Assembly (NCBI GenBank): GCA_963932145.1
Contig: OZ010577.1
Coordinates: forward strand, 19,406,686-19,470,685
Reading direction: 5' to 3'
From: Acanthosepion lycidas
Lineage: Eukaryota; Mollusca; Cephalopoda; Sepiida; Sepiidae
DNA: 64,000 nucleotides
Positions 54,517-57,646 of the stretch are shown here, piece by piece; positions within the stretch are counted from its first letter, which is position 1, and each line of letters starts with the position of its first letter. The notes beneath the pieces were generated by a model. That model was not told the DNA's origin. It did not search any database and saw nothing but the letters and a program-made list of their open reading frames with translations. Made by a program: the position numbers and the translations under genes.

Positions 54517-57140
54517 GCAAGTTCCACACACACACAAAAAAAATAACAAAAAAAACTTTCATACAAAATTACTCTATAAACAAAGTCACTTTACCAAAAA
54601 CAGTCAACAAGCAAGAAACCTCCCCAGTTTGAATGAACAAATGAAACAATTTTAAAATTAATCTATTAAAAATCTGATTTGGTACAACATGAAATCTATT
54701 TTCAAGATATAACAAAATTTTTTCTCAAAGGAAGTTCAATATTTGGGTAAACATTAATGCGTTTCTTTAAGAATTGATTTATTTTTTACATTCATCTTCA
54801 TCCAAGAGTTATTGATCTAAAATGTTCAATAGAAGATTCAACATGATCACTACTGTTGATTGTGTGTGTGTGTGTGTGTGTAAGTAAAACTAATAATTTC
54901 TGAAACAAATTTCTGTATAAAATGTTGTATAGTTGACAAGTCTCCTAGTTTCTCAGTAACCATTGTTTTGAACAAGATAAATTACAATTCAATTTTATTA
55001 TTCATAAGTCATCAGAAAAATTATTCCATGTTAAAAATCTAATAAACTACTTAATCAGGTAGATATCTCATTCTGACCACTTAAAAGAAATTTTTACATT
55101 TTTTTTTTTTTTTTTACCATATTGTGTTTTTTCCTTAATTTTCAATCAGTTTAAAATTTTGTACAATGTCATTATAAGACATCTCCTGAGATGACCAAGC
55201 ATAGAAATGAATACAATATGGGAACCACTAATAAGTAGTGCAAGAGAAATGCAATGTATAACAACAAAAATTGCAGTATAAGCTCTGGTAAAAGATGCAA
55301 TAATAATAACAGAAAAAATTGCAATATGCACATTGGTAAATTAGGTTTATAAATCCCAAAAATTCATACACAGATGTCCTCAAGCATATATGGCCCAGTG
55401 AATAAAAACGTTGGTTAGATACAGTGACTAGACCCAAAGAGGCATGGCACATGGAACTAGAACAATCTACCCTGGTGGATGAAATAAAGGGTTCAGTTTG
55501 AAATTCCAATCACCTGAAGAAGGCCGGAGCATACAACAGCTAAAACATTGTGAATATGGCAATGAAGATATGGATAACAATCCAAATAATGTAAATAATG
55601 CAAGTAGTCATTATAAGAAAAATGTAAAAATTGAATGTTTCCTATCAAGTTATTGAAAAGAATTTTACAGAATGAAAAAACATTTTTATTTTTAAACTGT
55701 AATCATGCTGTAAACAAACATGGATTCTTTTCTTTCCTTGTATCCTCATGTAATAGTGAATTCCAACTGGAGGCAATTTACTAAACAGCCATCATAAATA
55801 CAGAGTCACCTTTGTGTGCACAACAATATTTCCCATGTCATTAATTCATCATCAAAATGTATATAAATATAATTCTTTTAGCTGATATAAAGAAAGAAAA
55901 AAAACTACAGTAGATTTTTTCGTTTTTAAATCTTATTTCAATAAGAACTTGTTTCAGTATTTGCTACAATGGGAATTATTTTTGGTTTTATCAATTACAG
56001 AAAAGTTTTCAACAAACTTTGAAGCAATAAAATTCTCAATCTTCAGTAACTTTCCAGCATTGTATCAACAAAGAGAAACTATAACAAAACACTGGTTAAA
56101 AAGTACTCATGAACTTTTTAAGAATACTGCTTTAATTGAAAATACTCTTGACCAACCAACTTCTGAAAATTTAATCAAATAGATATTTGTATTTTTTAAA
56201 AATATTTTTTGGACTAGAACACCTCCTACATACACACAAAATACTGCAGTAATTACTGTTAATTCTTTCTAATTTAAAGATTAATATCTTCTAGAGAATG
56301 ATGGTAATGCCTGAAATTCATATGACTATCAATAAAAGAATAATCAGCTGGAATTTTCAATAACTAAAGAACAATAATATTTTAGTTCTACTAAGTATAC
56401 ATTCATTTTATTATGGCCACTGGGTGAGAAAAATTGTTTAAAGTATAAATTAAAATTGCAGTTACCTGAGTTACTGAGCCAAAACACTTCTGCAAGAATT
56501 TTTTTTTTTTTTTATTGCCACACCCTATCTTATCATTTTTCCAAGTGAATAACAAAAATGGTTCAGTCCCTAAGAGTCAAACAAAATTAAGCATAATTAA
56601 GAATTGTATTTTTCTCACTTTAAGAGAGAAAAAAATTATTTTGATTATTCTTTTCTGTATATTAATAGACACATGGCCCAGTAGATAAAGTATTGGTTGA
56701 CTTGACCCAAAGAGTTGTGAGTTCAATATCCAGCAACAGCAGAGGTGAACAAAAACTTGGAGAGTTGAATTACTAAAGGGAAATAAACTGAGATAGCCAA
56801 AAAAAGGTACGATACAATCTACCTCCATAGACTAAATAAAGAGCTTGGTTCAAAATTCCAATGTATATCACCTGAAGAAGGCCAGAGCATACAGCAGCCA
56901 AAATAATGTGAATATAATAGTAATTTGTTTATATCTGAAATACCACAGAAAAATATATAATGTTTTGAAAGAGAAAAATGGTATATGTTAAACTTTTAAA
57001 TAATTTTTTTTTATATTGTTTGATTTATTTAAAAAAAAAAAAAAAAAAAAAAAGAAAAATTCACTTACCACTTTGTACATTTTTATCAAGAAGCTCATCA
57101 AAAAGTTTGGAATGGATATGTCTGGGTAGATCATCAATAT
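578..57140 (-). CDS. ZRANB1: ZRANB1/TRABID OTU deubiquitinase, 3' six coding exons (partial gene)
   Basis: The protein is a ubiquitin thioesterase of the A20-like OTU family. Vertebrate TRABID prefers K29- and K33-linked (also K63) chains and has been tied to Wnt signalling. Coding segments, in transcript order, are 57069-57140, 25062-25260, 13188-13306, 7940-8065, 1971-2200 and 578-814. All junctions are GT/AG and the split codons rejoin exactly (phases 1, 2, 1, 1, 0). The 983 coding bases give about 327 residues that follow the human protein, as I recall it, nearly without gaps from the ADIEDLP region to the acidic C-terminus. Visible landmarks are WNRTAGDCLLDS (catalytic Cys, human C443), LASQPG, HILRRPIIVYGVKY, YTRGHFSALV (catalytic His, human H585) and EWLDCCVTKGGVLVA. 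The NZF fingers and most of the AnkUBD are missing, so earlier exons must lie beyond base 64000. I saw no frameshift or internal stop. The five introns are 1.2, 5.7, 5.1, 11.8 and 31.8 kb. Confidence 0.96.
815..1970. other. ZRANB1 last intron, no recognised element
   Basis: This 1,156-base AT-rich intron contains homopolymer runs (A run near 1860-1875, T runs near 1542 and 1589). I see no transposon protein, tandem array or RNA gene in it. Confidence 0.7.
1971..2200 (-). CDS. ZRANB1: ZRANB1 exon with OTU catalytic histidine
   Basis: The 230-base exon encodes VYLPLLWERSFCWKTPITLG followed by YTRGHFSALVPMEP, an acidic loop, and YLPLIDSEGKLLPVHFLSRS plus a final Glu. The catalytic His codon is at 2124-2126. 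The acceptor is TTTGCAG and the donor is GTGAGT. It ends in phase 0, matching the phase-0 start of the terminal exon. The loop after the His (PDTDVMIGAGANIDSNEDDQ) differs in length and sequence from human ENDGYGNRGAGANLNTDDDV, as expected for a surface loop. Confidence 0.95.
3356..3891. repeat. 55-bp minisatellite, ten copies, apparently identical
   Basis: Units start at 3356, 3411, 3466, 3521, 3576, 3631, 3686, 3741, 3796 and 3851. Each is AGATAGGCTTTTATTTACTC followed by TTATAAATAATACACATTAA and CTAGGCTTTTTTTTT. The first nine are full length and I found no difference between them by eye, including the T9 run. The tenth stops after 41 bases at the CACATTAAC stretch and continues into unique sequence. 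Copy B of the host element has only one related segment, near 6430-6460. The array therefore expanded after the two copies diverged. Confidence 0.95.
4251..4338. repeat. Imperfect inverted repeat inside copy A
   Basis: The left arm at 4251-4275 (TATCTCACACTCAG then TTTTTAAATTG) pairs with the right arm at 4312-4338, whose complement reads TATCTCACTCAGTTATTG then TTTAAATTG. The spacer is about 36 bases and AT-only or nearly so. It lies inside the TIR element and has no counterpart I could identify in copy B. Confidence 0.6.
5300..5530 (+). repeat. Interspersed repeat family S2, plus-strand copy (SINE-like)
   Basis: The sequence around 5350-5455 (GAGAGCAGAGTTTGAATTCC, then GTTCATTACATTCATTTACA and an AATACTCTTGGGG...AGTATGAATCCATCTCTTCT block) reappears as the reverse complement at 19746-19880. 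A shorter piece recurs on the minus strand at 63010-63115. The GTTTGAATTCC motif resembles a tRNA B box and GGCTCAGAGTGAG could be an A box, so a tRNA-derived SINE is possible. No coding sequence is present. Confidence 0.5.
5614..5663. repeat. (TA)n microsatellite
   Basis: A pure TA run of about 25 repeats between the S2 repeat and the copy B element. Confidence 0.98.
5842..7250. mobile_element. AT-rich TIR element, copy B (TA-flanked)
   Basis: This 1.41-kb element starts TA-GGTATCCCCCACCCACAA and ends TTTTTGTGGAGGTCCC-TA. The reverse complement of the end (GGGACCTCCACAAAAA) aligns with the start, giving imperfect TIRs of about 16-20 bases flanked by TA. Internal homology to copy A is continuous in several blocks from 5870 to 7230. 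It lacks the 55-bp array. No open reading frame of note exists, so it is non-autonomous or a deletion derivative. Confidence 0.6.
7940..8065 (-). CDS. ZRANB1: ZRANB1 exon, OTU core (GASLEQ to RFQG)
   Basis: The 126-base exon encodes GASLEQMHIFALAHILRRPI then IVYGVKYVKSFRGETIGYAR and FQG. It differs from the human protein at only a few positions. The acceptor is ACCTCCAG and the donor GTAAGTGG. It enters and leaves in phase 1. This is the segment leading into the catalytic His loop encoded by the next exon. Confidence 0.96.
8461..8850 (+). pseudogene. Penelope-like element, GIY-YIG-type C-terminal coding remnant
   Basis: Conceptual translation with frameshifts gives pieces resembling the C-terminus of Penelope-like retroelement proteins: a KYKGETGLLSQE piece (compare the IYIGETGR loop), GVADHIWKE, and KNLRNQHMLGHKNLLSQPSI then EMNTKYGTN. 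A second copy of the last part is at 55185-55380. The reading frame is broken by stops, so this is a relic. It runs straight into a SINE at 8857. Confidence 0.65.
8857..9140 (+). repeat. tRNA-type SINE family S1, copy 1
   Basis: It begins TGGCCCAGTGGATAAAAGC, a good Pol III A-box match (TGGCCCAGTGG). About 50 bases later TGTGAATTCAATATGTG resembles a degenerate B box. The 3' part includes GAAATAAAGGGTTTAGTTC and CACCTGAAGAAGGCCAGAGC. The same order of blocks recurs at 55391-55600, 56674-56918 and, much diverged, 57647-57905. No long A tail is seen; the tail is AT-rich. Confidence 0.75.
9722..10463 (+). mobile_element. Putative non-autonomous Helitron-like element
   Basis: The 5' end TCTATCTATAAAAGGCAGG and the 3' end with GCACGGGCAACGCCGGGCC (a short GC hairpin, CGGGC/GCCGG type) followed by ATGCTGCAACAAGT fit Helitron termini. 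These have a 5' TC, a 3' hairpin and then a CTRRT-like end. The expected final CTAGT is degenerate here. The interior carries ATGAATGCATGTCCGCAATT and TTTGCACCAAAATTTACATG. A (GT)n run lies at 9740-9754. No Rep/helicase coding is present. Two open frames inside (133 and 112 residues) have no recognisable family and low-complexity composition. Confidence 0.5.
10464..11015. other. Intronic sequence, nothing recognised
   Basis: AT-rich sequence with T-rich tracts. I see no protein fragment, tandem array or RNA gene. Confidence 0.6.
11016..11392 (-). pseudogene. I-type LINE ORF2 C-terminal relic (end of RNase H and tail)
   Basis: Minus-strand translation gives ESIEKTDKLAKKCISMQIAK then IKIPYTDFKRKIAQLL, a stop, and EWQKEWDPNQHNKLYE. 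After more stops comes a TRLTQIHLLRKK...YNYCNTQT piece. KTDKLAKK matches the last RNase H motif, and the EWQ..WD..NKLYE block plus a Cys-containing tail are typical after RNase H in I-clade LINEs. Several stops make it non-functional. It abuts a mariner fragment at about 11390. Confidence 0.65.
11393..11880 (-). pseudogene. Mariner transposase relic, central region
   Basis: Shifting frames on the minus strand yield PFFD*IVTCDKKWILYNNFK, AQCFDHDEGFQN and VYCQQLHIQLVKI. A MTLYTDFG piece and then PYSPYSAYF follow. They match mariner landmarks (IVTCDEKWILYDN, QWLDQDEAP, KYCQQLD, ARPHV, PHPPYSPD) in the right order. Stops and indels are frequent. The HTH region and both TIRs were not recognised. 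Confidence 0.6.
11881..13187. other. Intronic sequence with no recognised gene
   Basis: Apart from the hairpin at 12273-12304, T runs at 11980-11998 and 13004-13024 and a GAGAGA patch near 13090-13110, nothing is recognised. Confidence 0.6.
12273..12304. repeat. 14-bp hairpin with 4-base loop
   Basis: Arms TAACTTGGTGGGTT and AACCTACCAAGTTA (13 of 14 complementary; the exception can form G-U on one strand) surround TAAT. It stands alone in the intron. No T-tract, histone or selenocysteine context was seen. Confidence 0.6.
13188..13306 (-). CDS. ZRANB1: ZRANB1 exon, OTU core (RWKEYES to LASQPG)
   Basis: The 119-base exon encodes FYPRWKEYESMQAQSLHFTL then DESQWQHDWAVLLSLASQPG. This corresponds to human FYTRWKDWESWYSQSFGLHF and the following EEQWQEDWAFILSLASQPG, so the spacing is one residue shorter. 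The acceptor is TTTCAG and the donor GTAAGAT. It ends in phase 1 inside the Gly codon of LASQPG. The CA-rich tract at about 13350-13372 lies in the upstream intron just 5' of the acceptor. Confidence 0.94.
14520..14680 (+). repeat. Repeat fragment shared with 22240-22400
   Basis: The block around TGATAAAGCCACTAAGATGC...GAAAGAAACTAAGAAAATG resembles CAATAAAGCCACTAAGATAC...GAAGAATCTAAGAAAATGG near 22268-22340. It is too short and diverged to assign. Confidence 0.4.
14960..15810 (+). pseudogene. Mariner transposase pseudogene
   Basis: In order on the plus strand: FGDNVSGCIARHWFQKF (HTH region), LHLHCIRKVYKLKKQVPHTL then SEAKKQQLVTACFSF, MFINNKKWVL (where FISDEKW is expected), LFLHDNIRPQVARDTIR, LYHPPYSP, DLAPTDYHLF and a C-terminal ESDLQQALIDF. 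Frame changes and stops are numerous. The first catalytic Asp of the DD34D triad is replaced by Asn, while HDN and the final TDY Asp are still readable. The compound (CA)(TA) repeat at 14867-14898 lies just upstream. TIRs were not identified. Confidence 0.75.
15811..19078. other. Intronic sequence with microsatellites only
   Basis: Notable pieces are a (CA)n run at about 16877-16899, GT-rich sequence near 18101-18116 and the TA run at 18386-18429. I recognise no coding relic or RNA gene. Confidence 0.55.
18386..18429. repeat. (TA)n microsatellite
   Basis: A pure TA run of about 22 repeats followed by TACATACATACAC. Confidence 0.97.
19079..19566 (+). mobile_element. Internally deleted mariner (MITE-like)
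   Basis: The 5' end TATAACAGGGTTTTTCTGAA then AGTAAT and the reverse complement of the 3' end TATGTAAAGGATTCTTCAAA then AGTAAT are similar over about 27 bases, giving TIRs. Inside, an N-terminal piece (AHWHSSILGNQTEDMSTVRQ then RVITFSKGG) is followed almost directly by the typical 3' segment after the transposase stop (AGTGTTTTAAAGCTGAGAAC...TGTATCTGTTGTAG...AATAAATAGGTGGCATTACT). The catalytic DD34D region is absent. It is a non-autonomous derivative that also carries a few extra stops. Confidence 0.65.
19746..19900 (-). repeat. Interspersed repeat family S2, minus-strand copy
   Basis: Read on the minus strand, it matches 5350-5455: GAGAGCTGAGCTCAAATTTT, then TTACATTCACTTACATGCAA and a CACTTGGGAAAGATATGAAT block before CTATCTCTTCTTCCCCTAGC. 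It is oriented opposite to the 5300 copy. No coding sequence. Confidence 0.55.
19901..22439. other. Intronic sequence, little recognised
   Basis: Contains a GA run (20352-20370), a T run (20562-20580), a TAA/TAT-rich stretch near 21153-21177 and a 9-bp inverted repeat AATGTTATC/GATAACATT near 21570. A 15-bp direct repeat (GGAAGAATCTAAGAA-like) is near 22296-22331. No coding relic is recognised except homology of 22240-22400 to 14520-14680. Confidence 0.5.
22440..23220 (-). pseudogene. Jockey-like LINE reverse transcriptase relic (RT palm to C-terminus)
   Basis: Minus-strand frames give LGIYGDDTTIYSC (motif C, with YGDD in place of YADD), then VQSVVNWCKKWLVNFNASKM, ISMADTNLQESDSLNLLGLM, FSADLKYTDYIESSVRSATK, STIHLSIEYC and, after shifts, EILDKIQRRICNVIGPD. 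The order is that of LINE RT motifs C to E plus the thumb and tail. The 5' part of the element and motifs 0-B are missing or decayed, with VLSVPYTW the last trace. An A35 run at 23234-23268 lies just upstream of the relic. The same family hosts the nested insertion at 33512-39339. Confidence 0.75.
23234..23268. repeat. Poly(A) run, about 35 bases
   Basis: An uninterrupted A tract next to the Jockey-like relic. On the minus strand it is poly(T) at the 5' side of that relic, so it is not that element's own tail. Confidence 0.95.
24381..24872. repeat. Foldback (long inverted repeat, 490 bp)
   Basis: The outer arms AATAAAATCAAAGTGAGACA (24381) and TGTCTCACTTTGATTTTATT (24853-24872) are exact complements. 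The match continues inward through the ATGAATGAATTTTC / GAAAATTCATTCATTTTC block, the TACCAAAATACAAGGAA blocks and the TTTTCTCATATCTGTATGAA / TTCATACAAATATGAGAAAA block. Arms are roughly 24381-24530 and 24720-24872 with small mismatches and indels. The loop is about 190 bases and includes an A run at 24579-24602. No coding sequence. It could be a foldback DNA transposon. Confidence 0.85.
25062..25260 (-). CDS. ZRANB1: ZRANB1 exon with OTU catalytic cysteine
   Basis: The 199-base exon opens with ELEVEESIINWSLEL and contains SRLYALWNRTAGDCLLDSV, almost identical to the vertebrate protein. The catalytic Cys codon is at 25160-25162. It is followed by LQATWGVFDVDNSLRRALAE. The acceptor is TTCCAG after a purine-poor tract and the donor is GTAAGT. 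It leaves two bases (AT) that form a Met codon with the first base of the next exon. The short segment SDGAMM replaces the human HDCSHW, the least conserved part of this exon. Confidence 0.95.
25261..27924. other. Start of the 31.8-kb ZRANB1 intron, nothing recognised
   Basis: AT-rich sequence with homopolymers, a GT run near 26236-26247 and a 20-bp perfect tandem pair (ACTTTCTTTTTGTAAACGTA, near 27337-27377). No transposon protein or RNA gene is recognised. Confidence 0.55.
27925..28840 (+). pseudogene. RTE-like LINE reverse transcriptase relic, copy 1
   Basis: Plus-strand frames give GFVKDTGTGNAIFILRMILE, YLCFIDYVKVFDQVHHKELL (motif A), then an ENEFSKYTKIERGIRQTC-like segment (motif B region) with the 3' part showing INCKKTEC and a KQRTTYLVS.SKWMVEQGLG stretch near the C-terminus. 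Frameshifts and stops are frequent. The 3' half overlaps in content with 48145-48785. The clade call rests on similarity to RTE/CFDP2-type proteins from memory. Confidence 0.65.
28841..31990. other. Intronic sequence, nothing recognised beyond microsatellites
   Basis: Includes the compound repeat at 29134-29198, a GT run at 29700-29716 and T/A homopolymers (30328-30347). No protein relic seen. Confidence 0.55.
29134..29198. repeat. Compound (GT)n(TA)n microsatellite
   Basis: About 12 GT repeats followed directly by about 20 TA repeats. Confidence 0.97.
31995..32180. repeat. Interspersed repeat S3, copy 1 (pairs with 46175-46375)
   Basis: Shared ordered blocks are GGTTAACTGAA, TTTGCTTTGTTCAA, ACATTCATTTCTT, AGTGAGATCAAGTAAAATGG / AGTGGATAGAGTAAAACTGT and TCCTAAAG/TTCTAAAG. 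It has the same orientation at both loci. Type unknown; no coding content. Confidence 0.55.
32480..33511 (+). pseudogene. Jockey-like LINE relic, 5' segment interrupted by the I-type LINE
   Basis: Plus-strand frames give EALDEGEARVVALEISKAFD (RT motif A), NVVLNGHSSKSF, a GLQGGG.YPLTYIVSNFIND segment (motif B), then SKKWLVNFNTFKTKLFS, VDANLQER and a KSAIHSCTD segment. These parallel the minus-strand relic at 22440-23220. The reading stops at 33511 in the target-site duplication and resumes at 39340. Stops and indels show that the host was already a decayed or later decaying LINE. The 5' boundary at about 32480 is approximate. Confidence 0.8.
33498..33511. repeat. Target-site duplication, 3' side of I-type LINE
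   Basis: CATTCATGCACTGA, identical to 39340-39353. It is followed immediately by TTTGTTTGTTTGTTTG, which is the element's (AAAC)n tail read from the plus strand. It lies inside the coding part of the Jockey-like relic (codons for HSCT). Confidence 0.93.
33512..33540 (-). repeat. (AAAC)n 3' tail of the I-type LINE
   Basis: Plus strand TTTGTTTGTTTGTTTGTTTAAAAC is on the minus strand four to five AAAC/CAAA units ending exactly at the target-site duplication. A short-repeat tail rather than poly(A) is common in I-type LINEs. Confidence 0.8.
34044..34619 (-). pseudogene. I-type LINE ORF2, RNase H domain
   Basis: The 191-residue frame has all four RNase H acidic positions: IYTDGSK (Asp), FSAEITAIDLAL (Glu), IIFADSLSVLESL (Asp) and HGNEKTDVAAKKL (Asp), plus FCWIPSHSGFHG before the last. 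A stop follows SKT. A shifted frame then reads YKLLMNDFILKKWQDAWNNC, the usual post-RNase H segment, to about 33960. The domain looks intact although the polyprotein around it is broken. Confidence 0.9.
34691..36430 (-). pseudogene. I-type LINE ORF2, reverse transcriptase domain
   Basis: Read across several frame changes: KKAIRLQKAALQKF, SHNTATGLDEIHYEFLKQL (motif 1), SWKQAIVIPIPKP, LQSGFRNKRGTTDNI, FDLEKAYVTTWRQG (motif A), QEGVPQGCILSVTLF (motif B), GSLYVDDLLIC (motif C, YVDD), TKTKCMHFC and KFLGIIFDKKL. The thumb follows with LDYASFIYGMARKSY and GAFKTSPRESLYVEGHEAPL. The longest intact piece is 34995-35540. A 12-bp tandem duplication at about 34927-34950 gives LIRTLIRS. Breaks fall near 35835, 35060 and 34650. 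Confidence 0.9.
36433..37302 (-). pseudogene. I-type LINE ORF2, APE-type endonuclease domain
   Basis: The 289-residue frame starts MTQKMIQWNCRGLKPNINEL. Motifs present are the N-terminal QWNCRGL, LLGDFNSHN (D-x-N), SVLDVSLC, and SDHFPI (the SDH catalytic pair). At IICLQGTFLK the metal-binding Glu of the usual LQET/LQEP motif is Gly, which should abolish or weaken nicking. The frame is lost at about 36475, just before the usual PWFNDECKKAI segment, which is still readable in another frame. Confidence 0.88.
37592..38772 (-). pseudogene. I-type LINE ORF1, CCHC nucleic-acid-binding protein (frameshifted)
   Basis: The N-terminal part has Lys-rich and acidic stretches and a QFPRFIVLESIED motif. 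A middle domain has KLKIKAYPHTSLNSSKGVVR and a PPAEIKIGYIIEKVEIYIPN stretch, then CHNCQKFGHHKDRC and two more Cys clusters (CKVCGEIGDHIDC, CANCKQNHAADSKEC). A Lys/Ser/Gln-rich C-terminus follows with YPETKRIVESS and STYANIVRR. The reading is broken three times, each at a run of 9-10 A (38521-38529, 38281-38290, 37978-37987). After an in-frame stop at 37592 an open Lys/Ser/Gln-rich stretch continues at 37247-37534 and overlaps the start of ORF2. No good ATG was seen; the first open codon at 38772 is GTG. Confidence 0.85.
38773..39339 (-). promoter_or_regulatory. 5' leader (UTR, probable internal promoter) of the I-type LINE
   Basis: About 570 bases precede ORF1. The first 300 are unusually GC-rich for this window and recur at the start of the second copy (43257 onward, plus strand): CTGCACCTCTGCAGAG, GGGCCACCTGTTGGC/AGGCCACCTGTTTGC, CATGGCCCAGGTG/CATGACCCAGGTG, and later TTAGAAGGCGGTGG/CTAGAAGATGGTGG and AAATGGGTTT. 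Being transcribed and copied with the element, it probably holds the internal promoter. That role is inferred. Open frames in it are on both strands and do not look coding. Confidence 0.7.
39340..39353. repeat. Target-site duplication, 5' side of I-type LINE
   Basis: CATTCATGCACTGA, the second copy. On the minus strand the element begins right next to it with TTGCCCTGTTGGTGGGGCTT. Confidence 0.93.
39340..39685 (+). pseudogene. Jockey-like LINE relic, 3' segment after the nested insertion
   Basis: It resumes directly after the I-type LINE. Translation gives HSCTEY, then CHIWPGVSAMYLEILNKIQR and SICNVIGPNLASQLQSLS, followed by a Cys-rich C-terminal stretch. This continues the thumb/tail segment broken at 33511. 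The same tail (EILDKIQRRICNVIGP) is visible in the 22440-23220 copy. Confidence 0.85.
39686..43256. other. Between the two I-type LINE copies, no recognised gene
   Basis: Contains A/T homopolymers, an AAAGAAAAAAAGA-rich stretch at about 40710-40755 and a (TTG)n run at 41232-41252. The stretch 41380-41760 has a protein-like look (short open pieces such as ITSTKETSHQYWKEP), but I could not assign it. Confidence 0.5.
43257..45300 (+). mobile_element. I-type LINE, second copy: 5' leader and decayed ORF1 only
   Basis: The plus-strand leader matches the 5' leader of 33512-39339 from its first bases (CACCCTGTCGGCTGGGGCT vs TTGCCCTGTTGGTGGGGCT). ORF1 starts near 43853 with MANSSKIISQTEFSDSEIEI and has EFPRFIIIECLEG, parallel to QFPRFIVLESIED. 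It continues with LKCKAYPHERLNISKGVIR, PKEIKIGFTIE, a Cys-containing NCQ..GHYKGG.CRK knuckle region and ISFPEAKKIV...TYANV. A (TA)n run (44282-44328) and a second TA run near 44572-44591 are inserted. The similarity fades near 45200-45300 before any endonuclease. It is strongly diverged and inactive. Confidence 0.75.
44282..44328. repeat. (CA)(TA)n microsatellite inside ORF1 relic
   Basis: ACACACACA followed by about 20 TA repeats. It interrupts the ORF1 relic of the second I-type LINE copy. Confidence 0.97.
45420..45892. repeat. Imperfect direct repeat pair (about 90 bp, 370 bp apart)
   Basis: 45422-45512 and 45789-45892 share AATAACCCATACGGGTTAATATGCCAC / AATAACTCATAGAGCTTGATATGCCAC, then TAGACAAAAGTAAT / TAAACAAAAATAAC and end ACTTGCTGA. 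Both are noncoding. The first part of the spacer has no match. Confidence 0.6.
46110..46142. repeat. (TA)n microsatellite
   Basis: A pure TA run of about 16 repeats just before the S3 repeat copy. Confidence 0.95.
46175..46375. repeat. Interspersed repeat S3, copy 2 (pairs with 31995-32180)
   Basis: Same ordered blocks as the 31995 copy (GGTTAACTGAA, TTTGCTTTGTTCAAGT, ACATTCATTTCTTCT, TAAAGTGGATAGAGTAAAAC, TTCTAAAG), with a T9 insertion near 46225. It is noncoding and unassigned. Confidence 0.55.
47745..47900. repeat. GC-richer interspersed repeat with short internal duplication
   Basis: The stretch from AGGTTCTACCACCCCAAGTC to about CACACGCAGGACG is clearly richer in G+C than its surroundings. 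It contains a partial tandem of about 28 bases (GGACGTAGTTTGTCTTACCC then GGATGTAGTTTATCGTCACA). It looks like the fixed end of a dispersed element, but I cannot name the family. Confidence 0.4.
48145..48785 (+). pseudogene. RTE-like LINE reverse transcriptase relic, copy 2 (C-terminal part)
   Basis: Plus-strand frames give KLQIEDINIKQVQKFKYLGS then ILTEDGRCNTKI, a GLVKEVLQELSKVLRNGKLS-like segment, KLDAAEMWFYRRILKNLEQ, and near the end KLWRAMVIYVLKKC. The order matches the C-terminal half of the family seen at 27925-28840 (compare KLEA.EMWFYRRML in RTE/CFDP2-type proteins). Frames change several times. Confidence 0.7.
48786..55169. other. Intronic sequence, largely unrecognised
   Basis: Contains microsatellites (a CA/TA/GA compound repeat at 53618-53657, TA at 54464-54513, GT at 54861-54880) and homopolymers. 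Open frames at 49868-50182 (104 residues) and 52557-52847 (96 residues) have no family I recognise and no splice or context support. No tandem array or RNA gene seen. Confidence 0.5.
54464..54513. repeat. (TA)n microsatellite
   Basis: A pure run of about 25 AT/TA repeats followed shortly by a short CACACACA tract. Confidence 0.97.
55170..55390 (+). pseudogene. Penelope-like element 3' end, second copy
   Basis: The stretch from ACATCTCCTGAGATGACCAA through GCATAGAAATGAATACAATA and ATTGCAGTATAAGCTCTGGT to GATGTCCTCAAGC matches 8679-8851 block by block. Only the last part of the coding tail is present, corresponding to the LLS.PSIEMNT..E region. It again leads directly into the S1 SINE, at the same junction as the copy at 8857. 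Confidence 0.65.
55391..55600 (+). repeat. tRNA-type SINE family S1, copy 2 (internal deletion)
   Basis: It begins TGGCCCAGTGAATAAAAACG and ends with CACCTGAAGAAGGCCGGAGC...GTAAATAATG. Relative to copy 1 about 100 bases including the B-box region are missing between GACTAGACCCAA and AGAGGCATGGCAC. Confidence 0.7.
56674..56918 (+). repeat. tRNA-type SINE family S1, copy 3
   Basis: It begins TGGCCCAGTAGATAAAGTAT. It has GTTGTGAGTTCAATATCC (the best B-box match of the four copies), a middle with ACTTGGAGAGTTGAATTACT, and the 3' segment CACCTGAAGAAGGCCAGAGC. It has no Penelope-like tail upstream. Confidence 0.7.
57069..57140 (-). CDS. ZRANB1: ZRANB1 exon, end of AnkUBD / linker to OTU
   Basis: This 72-base exon encodes DIDDLPRHIHSKLFDELLDK followed by NVQS. 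It matches the human stretch ADIEDLPPTVQEKLFDEVLD with many identities. The acceptor is TTGTAG and the donor GTAAGTGA on the minus strand. It enters with two bases of a split Asp codon and leaves with one base (G) that completes a Glu codon in the exon at 25260. It is the most upstream exon I can place. No exon for the preceding LTDLVTFTLPA-type segment was found between 57141 and 64000, so the next upstream intron is at least 6.8 kb. Confidence 0.9.
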
Positions 57141-57646
57141 CTACAATTGAATCAGAGAATATATGATTCAGTGAGGAAGTCAAATACAAGAACTTCAAAT
57201 AGATTCTTAAAATATTTTTCTTTTATGCTTTTCTTATTCCAAACACTTAATAGAGCAAAAGCACTGAAATTAAAACCAAATAGAAACAATAGAAAATGTA
57301 AGCAAATTTTAAAGCCACAAATTTTTCAGTTTTTATGTAATTTTTTTTTTTTTTAGATGAGGAATTTGTCATTATTATACATCAATTTATTTAAATTGGT
57401 TTTCTCATCTTTGTTTTTGTAGTCATATTGCACTCTTTGTTAACATTCACAGGATTTCAATCCAAACCCTTTATTCAATTCTTGAGGATTGACTGTTCTC
57501 ATTCCACTATACATGCTAGGAAATATCTAATTAGATAATTCATGGCACCACTTGTTCTACTACATCAGAATATATGGATTTCACTGCTTTGCTCAAGAAT
57601 TTAACTCATTACCATCAAATGACCTGCTTATATTCACCAGGAAAAA

